NCBI RefSeq assembly: GCF_027579695.1
Contig: NC_083577.1
Coordinates: 68,141,241 to 68,205,240 of the forward strand
Origin: Neoarius graeffei
Lineage: Eukaryota; Chordata; Actinopteri; Siluriformes; Ariidae
DNA: 64,000 nt
Direction of reading: 5' to 3'
Position 1 is the stretch's first letter. Each line of letters begins with the position of its first letter. Below the pieces are notes generated by a model that did no database searches, was not told the origin of the DNA, and saw nothing but the letters and a program-made list of their open reading frames with translations. Of this stretch, positions 22,369-32,489 are shown piece after piece. The translations under genes were made by a program, and so were the position numbers.

Positions 22369-22693
22369 CTCATCTCATCTCATTATCTCTAGCCGCTTTA
22401 AGGCGGGGTACACCCTGGACAAGTCGCCAGGTCATCACAGGGCTGACACATAGACACAGACAACCATTCACACTCACATTCACACCTACGGTCAATTTAG
22501 AGTCACCAGTTAGCCTAACCTGCATGTCTTTGGACTGTGGGGGAAACCGGAGCACCCGGAGGAAACCCATGCGGACACGGGGAGAACATGCAAACTCTGC
22601 ACAGAAAGGCCCTCGCCGGCCGGCCACGGGGCTCGAACCCGGACCTTCTTGCTGTGAGGCGACAGCGCTAACCACTACACCACCGTGCCACCC
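22369..22693 (-). mobile_element. DANA/Mermaid-type SINE with internal deletion
   Basis: A 16-bp near-perfect duplication, GTTTTCCAAGCGAAAT (22353) and GTTTTCCAAGCAAAAT (22694), flanks it. About 55 bases are missing between the GCCGCTTTA tail block and GGCGGGGTACACC. Confidence 0.95.
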
Positions 22694-23080
22694 GTTTTCC
22701 AAGCAAAATGTTGCACAAAAACGAGTTTAAATGACGATTACTGCCTACTTTTTTCAAACTTTCCTGACTGCTATCAAAACAAACAAAACTTCCGGCTTGA
22801 TTACGTCAGCATTCGAAAGAGTGCGCGTGCGTCTTTTGACAACGTTGGCAGATGTCGGTCACTTTGATTTCCGCTGTACGTTTTACTTCCGTCCTACGAT
22901 GTCTCGCACAGGTCTCAGCGAATCTCATTTACGGCCGTTGCTTTGACATATGGACTGATATATTACATAGCATATTTCAAACACTCATAACTTGCTATAG
23001 CAGTGACAAAATAGCGATCAAAAATGCATTCCGATATTTAATAAAATGAGAGAAATAGAATTTTGATAATAAAAAATTTG

Positions 23081-23460
23081 TGGGCGGTGTAGTGGTTAGC
23101 ACTGTCACCTCACAGCGAGAAGGTCCGGATTCGAGCCCCGGGGCTGACGAGGGCCTTTCTGTGTGGAGTTTGCATGTTCTCCCCGTGTCCGCATGGGTTT
23201 CCTCCGGGTGCTCCGGTTTCCCCCACAGTCCAAAGACATGCAGGTTAGGTTAACTGGTGACTCTAAATTGACCGTAGGTGTGAATGTGAATGGTTGTCTG
23301 TGTCTATGTGTCAGCCCTGTGATGACCTGGCGACTTGTCCAGGGTGTACCCCACCTTTCACCCATAGTCAGCTGGGATAGGCTCCAGCTTGCCTGCGACC
23401 CTGTAGAACAGGATAAAGCGGCTAGAGATAATGAGATGAGATGAGATGAGATGAGATGAG
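23081..23460 (+). mobile_element. DANA/Mermaid-type SINE, slightly 5'-truncated
   Basis: It starts at TGGGCGGTGTAGTGG, so part of the GGCGGCACGGT head is lost. The tail is five or more GAGAT units. The 9-bp duplication AAAAATTTG is at 23072-23080 and 23461-23469. Confidence 0.95.
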
Positions 23461-23483
23461 AAAAATTTGCCTTCAGTTCCCCT

Positions 23484-24260
23484 TTAATGAATTTAGAGCC
23501 ACGTGGCCCTAAATTCTCCACTATTTTTTCCTGCTTCACCATGACCCAATTCAAGATACTACGTCATGCATCACATGGTGGGCTTTCCCTGTTCGCGCAA
23601 GGCATTGTGGGATACAAATTTAAAACAGGAGAGAAAAATGGAGGACGTGAATGCGCGAATGAACCGTGAAAGACCGACTACAGTAACGGAAAGCGAGAAG
23701 AAAAGACGTTATGTTGCGAAGGAAAGGAAACGCAGGACCAAACTAATAAATATCGGCGGTCAGCGAGCACCTCGGTGTGATCAGATATTCGTTTAGCGAC
23801 AGAACGATGTAACTGTCAGTGCACGGTAAACCTGTAGATGGCAGTAATGCAACACTGTGGATGCCAGCTGCCGTAAAACCCAAAAGAAGAAGGAAAAGAA
23901 GAAGGTGGTAAACCTGCACATGCGCACACGGACTTCCTCCGTCTGCTTGACTGGGTGAAGCGAGTGATTTCATGCACGTTATTTGCTCGGGAAATAATCC
24001 CCTCAAATTAAATAACTTCCCAGCCACAGAATGGCCTGTTCTTTTTGTAGTTTTCTTTGACATATGTTTATTTTTGTCATATCACAATGACCATATTCCA
24101 GAGGGAACTAAATTTCACCAGTTTTATGAAATCAAAAGGCCGTCTACTTTTACAACTAACATTATTTCCTGCATCACTTAACATGAACCTTGACATTAAT
24201 AAATCCTAAATAATTTTCAATGGTGAAAATATTCCGTCCGCTTCGCTCACTCATGAATAT
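23484..24260. other. Probable DNA-transposon remnant with short basic ORF
   Basis: The stretch carries a short ATG frame (23638-23796) and no other recognisable gene. Sequence style (CpG-rich, short frame) differs from the flanks. Confidence 0.35.
23638..23796 (+). pseudogene. Basic N-terminal remnant, possibly transposon-encoded
   Basis: A 52-residue frame starting MEDVNARMNRERP with a lysine/arginine-rich run (EKKRRYVAKERKRRTK) and then a NIGGQ segment before drifting out. It reminds me of basic N-terminal frames in fish DNA transposons, but I cannot name a family. Confidence 0.3.
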
Positions 24261-24469
24261 CTTCACCAATCGAAGATAAACTTCATATCTTCACGCCACT
24301 GTGTAATATCTTCTCTGTGTATAATCTTACTGAACACACTTTTGCGCAGTTGCCTGAGAGATTCTCCAGTTTGGTGAATAAAATGTGCATTCTGATATAT
24401 TGCAGTATTGATTGTATTTGAATGCATGATATATTTTCCCATCATCTTTGGAAACTTTATACATTTTGT

Positions 24470-24862
24470 AAGATTTTTTCTTCTACCTCTCGGGCCCTCA
24501 CCGTCTCGAGATCAGTCCCCCCGCGTCACCCAGACGTCTGGGGGGGGGAGTCGCGAAAGAAAGACAGGAACCCCAAAGTAGTTCACATCTTTATTCGCAA
24601 GTTACTAGACCACCAGGGAGACTGGAGACTCTTAATCTCAGGGTCGTGGGTTCGAGCCCCACGTTGGGCCCGGCTAGCTCAGTCGGTAGAGCATGAGACT
24701 CCAGTCTCTTCAGGGGCGTGGGAGGCGGGACTTGCGAATAAAGATGTGAACTATTTTGGGGTTCCTGTCTTTCTTTCGCGACTCACCCCCCCAGACGTCT
24801 GGGTGACACGGGGGGACTGATCTCGAGATGGTGAGGGCCCGAGAGGTAGAAGAAAAAATCTT
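24470..24862. repeat. Large inverted repeat (133-bp arms) around a permuted tRNA
   Basis: The left arm, 24470-24602, is nearly the exact reverse complement of the right arm, 24730-24862, with only a handful of mismatches. Arms start AAGATTTTTTCTTCTACC, contain CAGACGTCTG, and end TTTATTCGCAAGT. The 127-bp centre contains both halves of a tRNA-Lys in swapped order. Inner flanks GAGACTGGAGACTC and GAGACTCCAGTCTC also pair. No target duplication was identified. Confidence 0.93.
24625..24701 (+). tRNA. Circularly permuted tRNA-Lys(CTT)-like sequence
   Basis: The 3' half comes first: anticodon arm with CTT, then variable loop, T arm (GTGGGTTCGAGCCCCAC) and acceptor 3' strand CGTTGGGC ending at 24669. 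The 5' half follows with a 2-base overlap: acceptor GCCCGGC from 24668, the A-box-like TAGCTCAGTCGG, the D arm and the 5' anticodon strand GCATGAGACTC. Each half matches, as far as I can recall, the standard vertebrate tRNA-Lys(CTT). The B box lies upstream of the A box, so ordinary Pol III promoter geometry is lost. Function is unknown; it may be a fossil of copying from a circularised or joined tRNA. Confidence 0.8.
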
Positions 24863-25274
24863 TCACATTTTCTCTTAATTAAAACTCCAATAAAATGCAT
24901 TATAACCAACTCATTAACCTGCCCTAGAGTACAGTTAATACAACTTTTGCATGCTCGAAACAAATACATTATTGTTATTCACTGTTTTCTGTTGCACTCT
25001 ATATAAAGTCTCCATTTGTGACTGTGTATTCTGACTATTTTATGACTCTGGAGAAAGAGAGTCGTGGATGTGATCTCTGAAAGCCTGATACATGCTGCAT
25101 AATGCATACTGGAATTTATTAGCAATTCATTATTGTCTTTTTTTTTACAGCAAAAATCCAAATGTATCAAATAATGCAGATTTTATTGTCGTTATTTGAA
25201 AATAAAGCTGTTTTATTCTTAAATATTTGCAAGTCCCCCCCCCCCTTTTTTTTAAATATACGTGTGTGATTGTT

Positions 25275-25648
25275 GGCGGCACGGTGGTGTAGTGGTTAGT
25301 GCTGTCGCCTCACAGCAAGAAGGTCCTGGGTTCGAGCCCCGTGGCCGGCGAGGGCCTTTCTGTGTGGAGTTTGCATGTTCTCCCCGTGTCCGCGTGGGTT
25401 TCCTCCGGGTGCTCCGGTTTCCCCCACAGTCCAAAGACATGCAGGTTAGGTTAACTGGTGACTCTAAATTGACCGTAGGTGTGAATGTGAGTGTGAATGG
25501 TTGTCTGTGTGTCAGCCCTGTGATGACCTGGCGACTTGTCCAGGGTGTACCCCGCCTTTCGCCCGTAGTCAGCTGGGATAGGCTCCAGCTTGCCTGCGAC
25601 CCTGTAGAAGGATAAAGCGGCTAGAGATAATGAGATGAGATGAGATGC
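25275..25648 (+). mobile_element. DANA/Mermaid-type SINE
   Basis: Full-length, GGCGGCACGG head to GAGATGAGATG tail. Flanking duplication not clear. Confidence 0.95.
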
Positions 25649-25967
25649 ATGCCTTTATCCAGTGAAATAGCTGACCCTCTTGAGTGTCTTGTATGATCTG
25701 GGATCATGTTTCCCAGTAATAAAAATACGACGCCAGGTTGATAGTCTAGAGCTACTGAAGGAAAAAATGATAAGGAAGGAAAAGAAAAACACTACTCCAA
25801 TTCTCAACGTGTTTAACATCCATTTACTGGTCGTTTCAATAACCTGCACCCCTGCTTATTCATGCATTTATCCAATCAGCCAATCATGTGACAACAGCAC
25901 AATGGATAAAATCAGATTTCAGTTAACGTTCACATCAGACGTCACAGTGTGGAATAAATAGCCGTGA

Positions 25968-26162
25968 TATCAGTGACTTTGACCTTGGCATGGTTGTTGG
26001 TGCCAGATAGAATGGTTTGAGTATTTCAGAAACTGCTGATGTGCTGAGATTTTCAAACACAACAGACTCTACACAGAATGGTAGAAAAAAATCAGTAAGC
26101 GGTGGTTCTGTTGATGGAAAATACCTTGTTGATGACAGAGGTCCGAGGAGAATGATTAGGGG
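25968..26162 (+). pseudogene. Tc1-like transposase N-terminal remnant
   Basis: Encodes the DNA-binding start of the transposase: the DFDLGMVVGAR block followed by a stop, then GLSISETADVLRFS. Continues as a short piece after the nested MITE. No DDE residues left. Confidence 0.65.
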
Positions 26163-26163
26163 A

Positions 26164-26757
26164 AGGTTTCCCAAAAGCCTCTTAAACACTAACACCCCTT
26201 TTCCACCAAATCAGTTCCAGGGCTGATTCACAACTCGTTCAACTTGCGAGCCAGCTGAGAACCAGTTTGCTTTTCCATAGCTCGCGGTGCTAAGGGGAGC
26301 CACGTCATTACGTCACTGTATACGTCAGTTACGTCGCTGCGTTTGCATAAACCTTGGCGCGAACATCGAATCAACAACAACAACAATAATAATGGATGAC
26401 TTTGCGTTTGTACAGCTGCGGCTTCTCGTCGCTTAAAAATGGCGACCTTTCGCGGTCTTGCTATTGTTGTCAGTCTTAACAACTCCGCCCCCCGCTGACG
26501 TAAGCGGTTCTTTCCTCTGGCCCAGCAGAGAGTTGGTGCTAGCCTGGAACCGGTTTTTCTGGCCCCAGAGCCAGTTCTTTGTCAGTGGAAACAGAAAACC
26601 CGGTTCCAAACTAAGCACTGGCCCCGAACCAGCCCTGGAACTGCTTTGGTGGAAAAGGGGCATATGAGGGTCTTAACTAGGAGAGAGAGTGTTCATTGTG
26701 CTGCTCGATCCACCATTTAACGATGAACAATGCTGCGATGCTTTTGGGAAACCCAGC
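26164..26757. mobile_element. Fold-back MITE (GGTTTCCCAAAAGC ends) holding another MITE
   Basis: AGGTTTCCCAAAAGCCTCTT on the left pairs with GATGCTTTTGGGAAACCC on the right. Same family as 18248-18366. Interrupted by 26195-26660. Confidence 0.75.
26195..26660. mobile_element. Inner MITE with CCCCTTTTCCACCAAA ends
   Basis: The left end CCCCTTTTCCACCAAATCAG and right end CTGCTTTGGTGGAAAAGGGG are inverted repeats, extended by TTCCAGGGC/GCCCTGGAA. 466 bp, no transposase. Superfamily not assigned. Confidence 0.85.
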
Positions 26758-27079
26758 CCAGACTGGTTCAAGCTGATATGAAGGCTACGACAACTCAAAT
26801 AACCACTCTGTACATCCAGAGCCAAAAAACAAACAAACAAAAAGATTCCAAATGCTTAACTCGGCAAATCTAGATAACTTATGCATCCCAGGACAGCAAC
26901 AACCACAACACCATAGCATGGTCACGGAATCACTGACATTTTCCCCCATTCTGATATTTGATGTGAACATCATATGTGGACAGCTTTTGACCTGTCCACA
27001 TATGATTTAATGGATTGTGCTGCTGCCACATGGTTAGCTGATTGGATTATACGAATGAGCCGAATAAAGTGACCAGTGG

Positions 27080-27443
27080 GTGGCACGGTGGTGTAGTGGT
27101 TAGCGCTGTCGCCTCACAGCAAGAAGGTCTTGGGTTTGAGCCCGGTGGCCGGCGAGGGCCTTTCTGTGTGGGGTTTGCATGTTCTCCCCGTGTCTGTGTG
27201 GGTTTCTTCCGGGTGCTCCAGTTTCTCCCACAGTCCAAAGACATGCAGGTTTGGCTAACTGGTGGCTCTAAATTGACCGTGAGTGTGGATGGTTGTTTGT
27301 CTCTATGTGTCAGCCCTGTGATAACCTGGCGACTTGTCCAGGGTGTACCCCGCCTCTCACCCATAGTCAGCTGGGATAGGCTCCAGCTTGCCCGCGACCC
27401 TGTAGGACAGGATAAGCGGCTACAGATAATGGATGGATGGATG
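27080..27443 (+). mobile_element. SINE, GGAT-tail subfamily
   Basis: Same tRNA-derived head, but the 3' end reads GATAAGCGGCTACAGATAATGGATGG rather than the GAGAT tail, marking a second subfamily. It sits at the right end of the Tc1 element. More diverged than the GAGAT copies. Confidence 0.92.
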
Positions 27444-27524
27444 TCTGTGGTGTGACCTGTGGCTCTTTGGCTTATTTTTTGTATCTATAATATCACCATT
27501 AACATAAACACTATACCACTACTG

Positions 27525-27907
27525 GTGGCATGGTGGTGTAGTGGTTAGCGCTGTCGCCTCACAGCAAGAAGGTCCTGGGTTTGAGCCCAGCGGCCGACGA
27601 GGGCCTTTCTGTACGGAGTTTGCATGTTCTCCCCGTGTCCGCGTGGGTTTCCTCCGGGTGCTCCGGTTTCCCCCACAGTCCAAAGACATGCAGGTTAGGT
27701 TAACTGGTGACTCTAAATTGACCGTAGGTGTGAATGTGAGTGTGAATGGTTGTCTGTGTCTATGTGTCAGCCCTGTGATGACCTGGTGACTTGTCCAGGG
27801 TGTACCCCGCCTTTCACCCGTAATCAGCTGGGATAGGCTCCAGCTTTTCTGCGACCCTGTAGAACAGGATAAGCAGCTACAGATAATGGATGGATGGATG
27901 GATGGAT
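27525..27907 (+). mobile_element. SINE, GGAT-tail subfamily
   Basis: Head GGTGGCATGGTGGTGTAGTG, tail of five GGAT units to about 27907. Confidence 0.93.
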
Positions 27908-28646
27908 ATTAGAAATCACCAATTTGATTTCATTTCGCAGCTAAATGCAGTTACTGATCACGAACACCAGAGGGCGCGCTGTCCACGATAAAAATAGGCT
28001 GAATACCTACTACATCTGTACCGTTTTCAAATTTGGTTTCTTTTCAAAAAGACAAGTGTGCCTGTCTTTTAATATAATATACTATTATATTATATATGAT
28101 ACATATCATACATCTCTGTATCCAATTCTTCTGAAGTTCCCCCAATCGACTTTGTGTTGCTTTTCAACCCCCACAGCCTGGGACTGACCTTTACAACACG
28201 TTTATTGAATTTATTTTACTGTCTTTTAGCCCCAGACGGAGCAATACTACTCAACAGACGTGCTAATACTCAGTCTAGACTGCCCTGTGCTGAACTAGCG
28301 TACTGTCCTGCTGAACAACTGAAACCAAACACATAGCAGACAGACAGCAGACAGACGGGGGAGGGGGGAGGGGGGACTGGAGAGGCTGTTCGATTCTGTC
28401 CATTTTGGAGTCGACTCCAATTTTGATTCCATGTGCTGGGAATCGAGAGAGTCGATTAGCAGAGTCGGTTCTTCAAACCAGGATGAACGACAAGGGTTTT
28501 TTTTTTGGCACATTTTTTCATTTCATGTCATGTTAATTAGTTAGCTAATGTGTATTTTGTAGGGATAATGTGAGTTTAGAAATAATTTTGATGGTTAATG
28601 GGGGATGAAGCTCTACTCTGTAGTCGAGATTCACTGTTAAAATGGC
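27908..28646. other. No gene seen; partly repeat-like
   Basis: Near 28400 GGAGTCGACTCCAATTTTGA and GAATCGAGAGAGTCGATTAG form partial palindromes typical of old DNA elements. Confidence 0.35.
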
Positions 28647-28658
28647 TCTTGTGCAATA

Positions 28659-29012
28659 TATCTACTTACTTAAGAAGAAGAAACCTTTATTTGTCACTTC
28701 AAGCACAGTGAAATGCATCCTCTGCATTTAACCCATCTGAAGCAGTGAACACACACACACCCAGAGCAGTGGGCAGCCACACCAGAGCGCCCGGGGAGCA
28801 GTCAGGGGTTCGGTATCTTGCTCAAGGGCACATCAGCCCAAGGCTGCCCCACGTCAACCTAACTATATGTCTTTGGGGGAAACCGGAGCACCCGGAGGAA
28901 ACCCACGCAGAGAACATGCAAACTCCACACAGAAAGGCCCTCGCCGGCTGCTGGGTTCGAACCCGGAACCTTCTTGCTGTGAGGCGACCGTGCTAGCCAC
29001 TACACCACCGTT
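28659..29012 (-). mobile_element. Composite SINE with a different 3' part
   Basis: It shares the tRNA-like head and central block with the other SINEs but has a distinct 3' region (AGCAGTGGGCAGCCACACC, GTATCTTGCTCAAGGGCAC, then CAGTGAAATGCATCC and an AAGAAG end). An exact 12-bp duplication, TCTTGTGCAATA, is at 28647-28658 and 29013-29024. Confidence 0.9.
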
Positions 29013-29137
29013 TCTTGTGCAATACCACCCGTGTAATACACTTATGTTAACTGTATATCTGCAAACCTGTTCATTTTTGCAAATTTGTTAATTTTTATCT
29101 TTAAATTTGTAGTTTATTTCTTTTTATATATACACAC

Positions 29138-29510
29138 CGGGCGGAACGGTGGTGTAGTGGTTAGCACTGTCACCTCACAGCAAGAAGGTCCTGGGTTCGA
29201 GCCCCGTGGCCGGCGAGGGCCTTTCTGTGCGGAGTTTGCATGTTCTCCCCGTGTCCGCGTGGGTTTCCTCCGGGTGCTCCGGTTTCCCCCACAGTCCAAA
29301 GACATGCAGGTTAGGTTAACTGGTGACTCTAAATTGACCGTAGGTGTGAATGTGAGTGTGAATGGTTGTCTGTGTCTATGTGTCAGCCCTGTGATGACCT
29401 GGCGACTTGTCCAGGGTGTACCCCGCCTTTCGCCCGTAGTCAGCTGGGATAGGCTCCAGCTTGTCTGCAACCCTGTAGGACAGGACAAGCAGCTACAGAG
29501 GATGGATGGA
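29138..29510 (+). mobile_element. SINE, GGAT-tail subfamily
   Basis: Head GGGCGGAACGGTGGTGTAGT; tail GGATGGATGGA near 29508. Confidence 0.93.
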
Positions 29511-29584
29511 CAGCTGATGGCAGAATGGAAGGAGGTGGTTCTTCTGGAGGATGCACGCACCCATGGCTTTACCTAGAACCCATG

Positions 29585-29703
29585 TTTCATTTTCCTGAAA
29601 GGATTAAAGATTTGTTTAATTTTAAATGTTTTCTTTGTTTGCCAAAAACGAACCACATCACAGCCTACAAAAACCCGCCATCCAACCTGCAGAAGCATCT
29701 TGA
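29585..29703 (+). pseudogene. Possible BED-type zinc-finger exon of a hAT-like gene
   Basis: The frame FNFKCFLCLPKTNHITAYKN followed by PPSNLQKHLE has the Cys-x2-Cys and Asn-Leu-x2-His pattern of BED fingers in hAT transposases. It ends at a potential donor (GAG|GTATAT). No catalytic domain follows. Could be a transposon remnant or, less likely, an exon of a domesticated gene. Confidence 0.4.
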
Positions 29704-30345
29704 GGTATATAACTGTTTTATTCCAAGAGAAAGCTTGCAACGAAGTTGCCTGTGCTTTTAGAGCTAGCGATAATGCTACAATAGCTATGCAGTCTGGTTA
29801 GTCAAATGACTTTCTATAGATTTGCCCGCCAAGTTGCCGTAGCCTTGTCCACGGCTAACATTTGCATATAGCTAGTTAACTTGGACACTGTTAGTTAGCA
29901 TGTAAAAACAGAGTTATGCTGACATGAATAACGTTAACTTATCTGAAGTCCTTTCAGAAATATGTTTTAGCATAACCTTGCCAAATAAACAATGTAGAAA
30001 TCTTTCTTTTCTAGTAGCGTTAGCTACCCAATATGATTTCGAGTTTGAAAAGAGTTCGCTAGCATGTCAGGTGGAGTTTCACTGACTAGCTAGCTTAACG
30101 TTAAACCACCATGATGGCACAGCATGCACATGATGGCACATTTTCGGAATTCACATTTCTGTCTTTGGTAACGGCAGTAGGTTTTGTAAGCGCTGTGGCA
30201 ATAATACAACAATGCGTTGACAGAAAATGTACTTTTAATACTTAAGTATTTTTAAAAGCAAGTACTTTAACTTAAGTAATAATTTGACTGGACAACTTTC
30301 AGTTGTATCGCAGTAACATTTGACCAGTGGGATCTGTACTTTGAC
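29704..30345. other. No gene seen
   Basis: AT-rich with several GCTAGC/TAGCTA words. Repeat identity not resolved. Confidence 0.35.
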
Positions 30346-30349
30346 TTAA

Positions 30350-30620
30350 AGTGCATATTCTGGACCAATTTTTTTTTTTTTTAATATGAAAGAATGTCCC
30401 TTGGCAGGCAGGGAAGTAGAGGAAGCCTCACGGAAACTGACTTGAGAAAGGTTCGTGACGACTTTGCGACACCAGCGACGCATTTGAGGCTATTTTGAGA
30501 GAAATTTTGTCGCACAAATTTTTTGAACATGTTCAAAATTTCAACGACGAAGGATAGACACTTTTTGACTCATGCGAGGAAATTGAGAAGCCCTGTGAAT
30601 GTTTCAAGACACTTTTGAAA
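30350..30620. mobile_element. Left end of a TTAA-type element
   Basis: TTAA at 30346-30349, then AGTGCATATTCTGGACC, as at 17258. The body differs after about 100 bases and the right end was not found; later insertions may separate it. Confidence 0.5.
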
Positions 30621-30627
30621 CTCTTTC

Positions 30628-31139
30628 GCAAATCTTCTTCTTTTGGCTGCTCCCGATTAGGGGTCGCCACAGCGGATCTTTCGTCTCCATTGCTCCCTGT
30701 CTTCCACATCCTTCTCTACCACACCTGCCACTTTCATGTCCTCTCTCACCACATCCATGTATCTCCTCTTTGGCCTTCCTCGTTTTCGTTTGCCTGGCAG
30801 CTCCATCCTCAACATTCTCCTTCCCACATGCTCTGCATCTCTTCTCAGGATGTGCCCATACCATCTCAGTCTCATCTCTCTTAGCTTCATTCCCAAGCTC
30901 TTCACATGTGCTGTCCCTCTGATGTGCTCGTTCCTTATCCTGTCCAACCTCCCATCGCAAACCTTAACATCCTCAACTCCGCCACCTCCAACTTTGCCTC
31001 CTGTCTCTTCGTTAAGGGTACAGGATTGCTACCTCTCTTCTCAATCTCGCCTCCAATACCCTTTCCCATAGCTTCATGGTGTGGCTCATCAATTTTATTC
31101 CTCTGCTGCAGCTCTGTACATCTCCCTTATTCTTGTATA
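30628..31139 (-). pseudogene. RTE-like LINE fragment with internal deletion
   Basis: The minus strand encodes a C-terminal block (LRWYGHILRRDAEHVGRRML, then GKRKRGRPKRRYMDVV). It is joined near 31020 to a reverse-transcriptase N-terminal motif (KLMSHTMKLWER), so the middle of the protein is missing. The clade is judged from the SHTMKLWER and GRPKRR signatures. Confidence 0.75.
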
Positions 31140-31156
31140 CTGTATTGGGACTAGCA

Positions 31157-31737
31157 TGTTAGATTTGGCACAGTTTTACGCCGGATGCCCTTCCTGACGC
31201 AACCCTCTCCAATTTATCTGGGCTTGGGACTGGCACCAAGAGTACGCTTATGCACCCCCAGTGGCTGGATAGGAAAGTCCCAGCAAAAGTGAAAGGTAAG
31301 ATGTATAAGACAGTAGTGAGACCAGCTGTGATGTATGGATTGGAGACCGTACCCTTAACGAAGAGACAGGAGGCAAAGTTGGAGGTGGCGGAGTTGAGGA
31401 TGTTAAGGTCTGCGATGGGAGGTTGGACAGGATAAGGAACGAGCACATCAGAGGGACAGCACATGTGGAGAGCTTGGGAATTAAGCTGAGGAAGATGAGA
31501 CTGAGATGGTATGGGCACATCCTGAGAAGAGATGCAGAGCATGTGGGAAGGAGAATGTTGAGGATGGAGCTGCCAGGCAAACGAAAACGAGGAAGGCCAA
31601 AGAGGAGATACATGGATGTGGTGAGAGAGGACATTAAAGTGGCAGGTGTGGTAGAGAAGGATGCGGAAGACTGGGAGCAATGGAGACGAAAGATCCGCTG
31701 TGACGACCCGTAATCGGGAGCAGCCAAAAGAAGAAGA
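31157..31737 (+). mobile_element. RTE-like LINE 3' end, 5'-truncated, with 17-bp duplication
   Basis: Flanked by an exact 17-bp repeat, CTGTATTGGGACTAGCA, at 31140-31156 and 31738-31754. Encodes the LINE C-terminus (YKTVVRPAVMYGLETVPLTK, then LRWYGHILRRDAEHVGRR) and ends in an AAGAAGAAG-type tail. It lies head-to-head with the related fragment at 30628-31139. The first 80 bases resemble other 3'-tail sequence and may be a rearranged start. Confidence 0.85.
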
Positions 31738-31759
31738 CTGTATTGGGACTAGCACACTC

Positions 31760-32075
31760 TTGGCAGCACGGTGGTGTAAGTGGTTAGCATGGTTGCCTCA
31801 CAGCAAGAAGGTTCTGGGTTTGAACCCAGTGGCTGGTGAGGATGTTTCTGTGTGGAGTTTGCATGTTCTCTCTGTGTCTGTGTGGGTTTCCCCCACAGTT
31901 CAAAGACATGTGGTTAGGTTAATATGGGATGCCCTTGAGCAAGGCACCTAACGCCCAACTGCTCCCTGGGTGCTGTTGGCATGGCTGCCCGCTGATCTGT
32001 GTGTGTGTGTGCTCATTAATGCAGAGAGGAAATTTCACAAGTGTGTGATGAATAAAGTTGTGCTTTCTTTCTTCC
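31760..32075 (+). mobile_element. Composite SINE with TTGAGCAAGG-type 3' part
   Basis: tRNA-like head TGGCAGCACGGTGGTGTAAG, then a 3' region CCTTGAGCAAGGCACCTAAC and AATGCAGAGAGGAAATTTCA ending near TGAATAAAGTTG. Related to the minus-strand copy at 28659. A similar tail is at 62480-62668. Confidence 0.85.
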
Positions 32076-32080
32076 TTCAT

Positions 32081-32444
32081 CTCATTATCTCTAGCCGCTT
32101 TATCCTGTTCTACAGGGTCGCAGGCAAGCTGGAGCCTATCCCAGCTGACTACGGGCGAAAGGCGGGGTACACCCTGGACAAGTCGCCAGGTCATCACAGG
32201 GCTGACACAGAGACACAGACAACCATTCACACTCACATTCACACCTACGGTCAATTTAGAGTCACCAGTTAACCTAACCTGCATGTCTTTGGACTGTGGG
32301 GGAAACCGGAGCACCCGGAGGAAACCCACCCACGCAGACACGAGGAGAACATGCAAACCCCGCACAGAAAGGCTCTCGTCGGCCACGGGGCTCGAACCCG
32401 GACCTTCTTGCTGTGAGGCGACAGCGCTAACCACATCACCACTG
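32081..32444 (-). mobile_element. DANA/Mermaid-type SINE
   Basis: Full body from the GCCGCTTTATCC tail to a slightly altered head at about 32444. Inserted at the end of the previous SINE. Confidence 0.93.
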
Positions 32445-32489
32445 TTAGGAACTCCACCCAAACTTCTCCAATCAGGATACCATCTAGTC

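Larger units (their letters stand above)
22103..23483. mobile_element. TTAA-type DNA element carrying two SINEs
   Basis: Same family as 38515-39886, in opposite orientation. The right end reads GCCTTCAGTTCCCCTTTAA with TTAA at 23484-23487. The left end near 22103 is degraded (GACTGAAGTCATTTTTAAAC). The shared core includes TTATCGGCCTATTCGGTTTT and CCGGCTTGATTACGTCAGC. Confidence 0.8.
25841..27079 (+). mobile_element. Tc1-like element, deleted and interrupted
   Basis: The left end (CATTTATCCAATCAGCCAAT) and right end (ACATGGTTAGCTGATTGGAT, then AATAAAGTGACCAGTGG) fit a widespread vertebrate Tc1 family that I recall. Transposase pieces remain at about 25968-26162 (SDFDLGMVV, LSISETADVL) and 26758-26820 (TTQITTLYIQ). 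The catalytic part is missing. A nested MITE sits at 26164-26757. Confidence 0.75.

Noticed and set aside
24625-24701. Ordinary tRNA-Lys gene
   Set aside because: The halves are in swapped order, so no contiguous mature tRNA and no normal A-box to B-box order exists.
24470-24862. LTR retrotransposon with tRNA-Lys primer site
   Set aside because: The arms are inverted, not direct, repeats; the tRNA is in sense form without a primer-binding site and there are no gag or pol remnants.
25275-25615. Open frames of 60-160 codons containing GGVVVSAVASQQEG or [14 protein letters not shown] segments in many places
   Set aside because: They recur in every SINE copy on both strands, with shifts between copies; they are SINE sequence read in open frames, not proteins.
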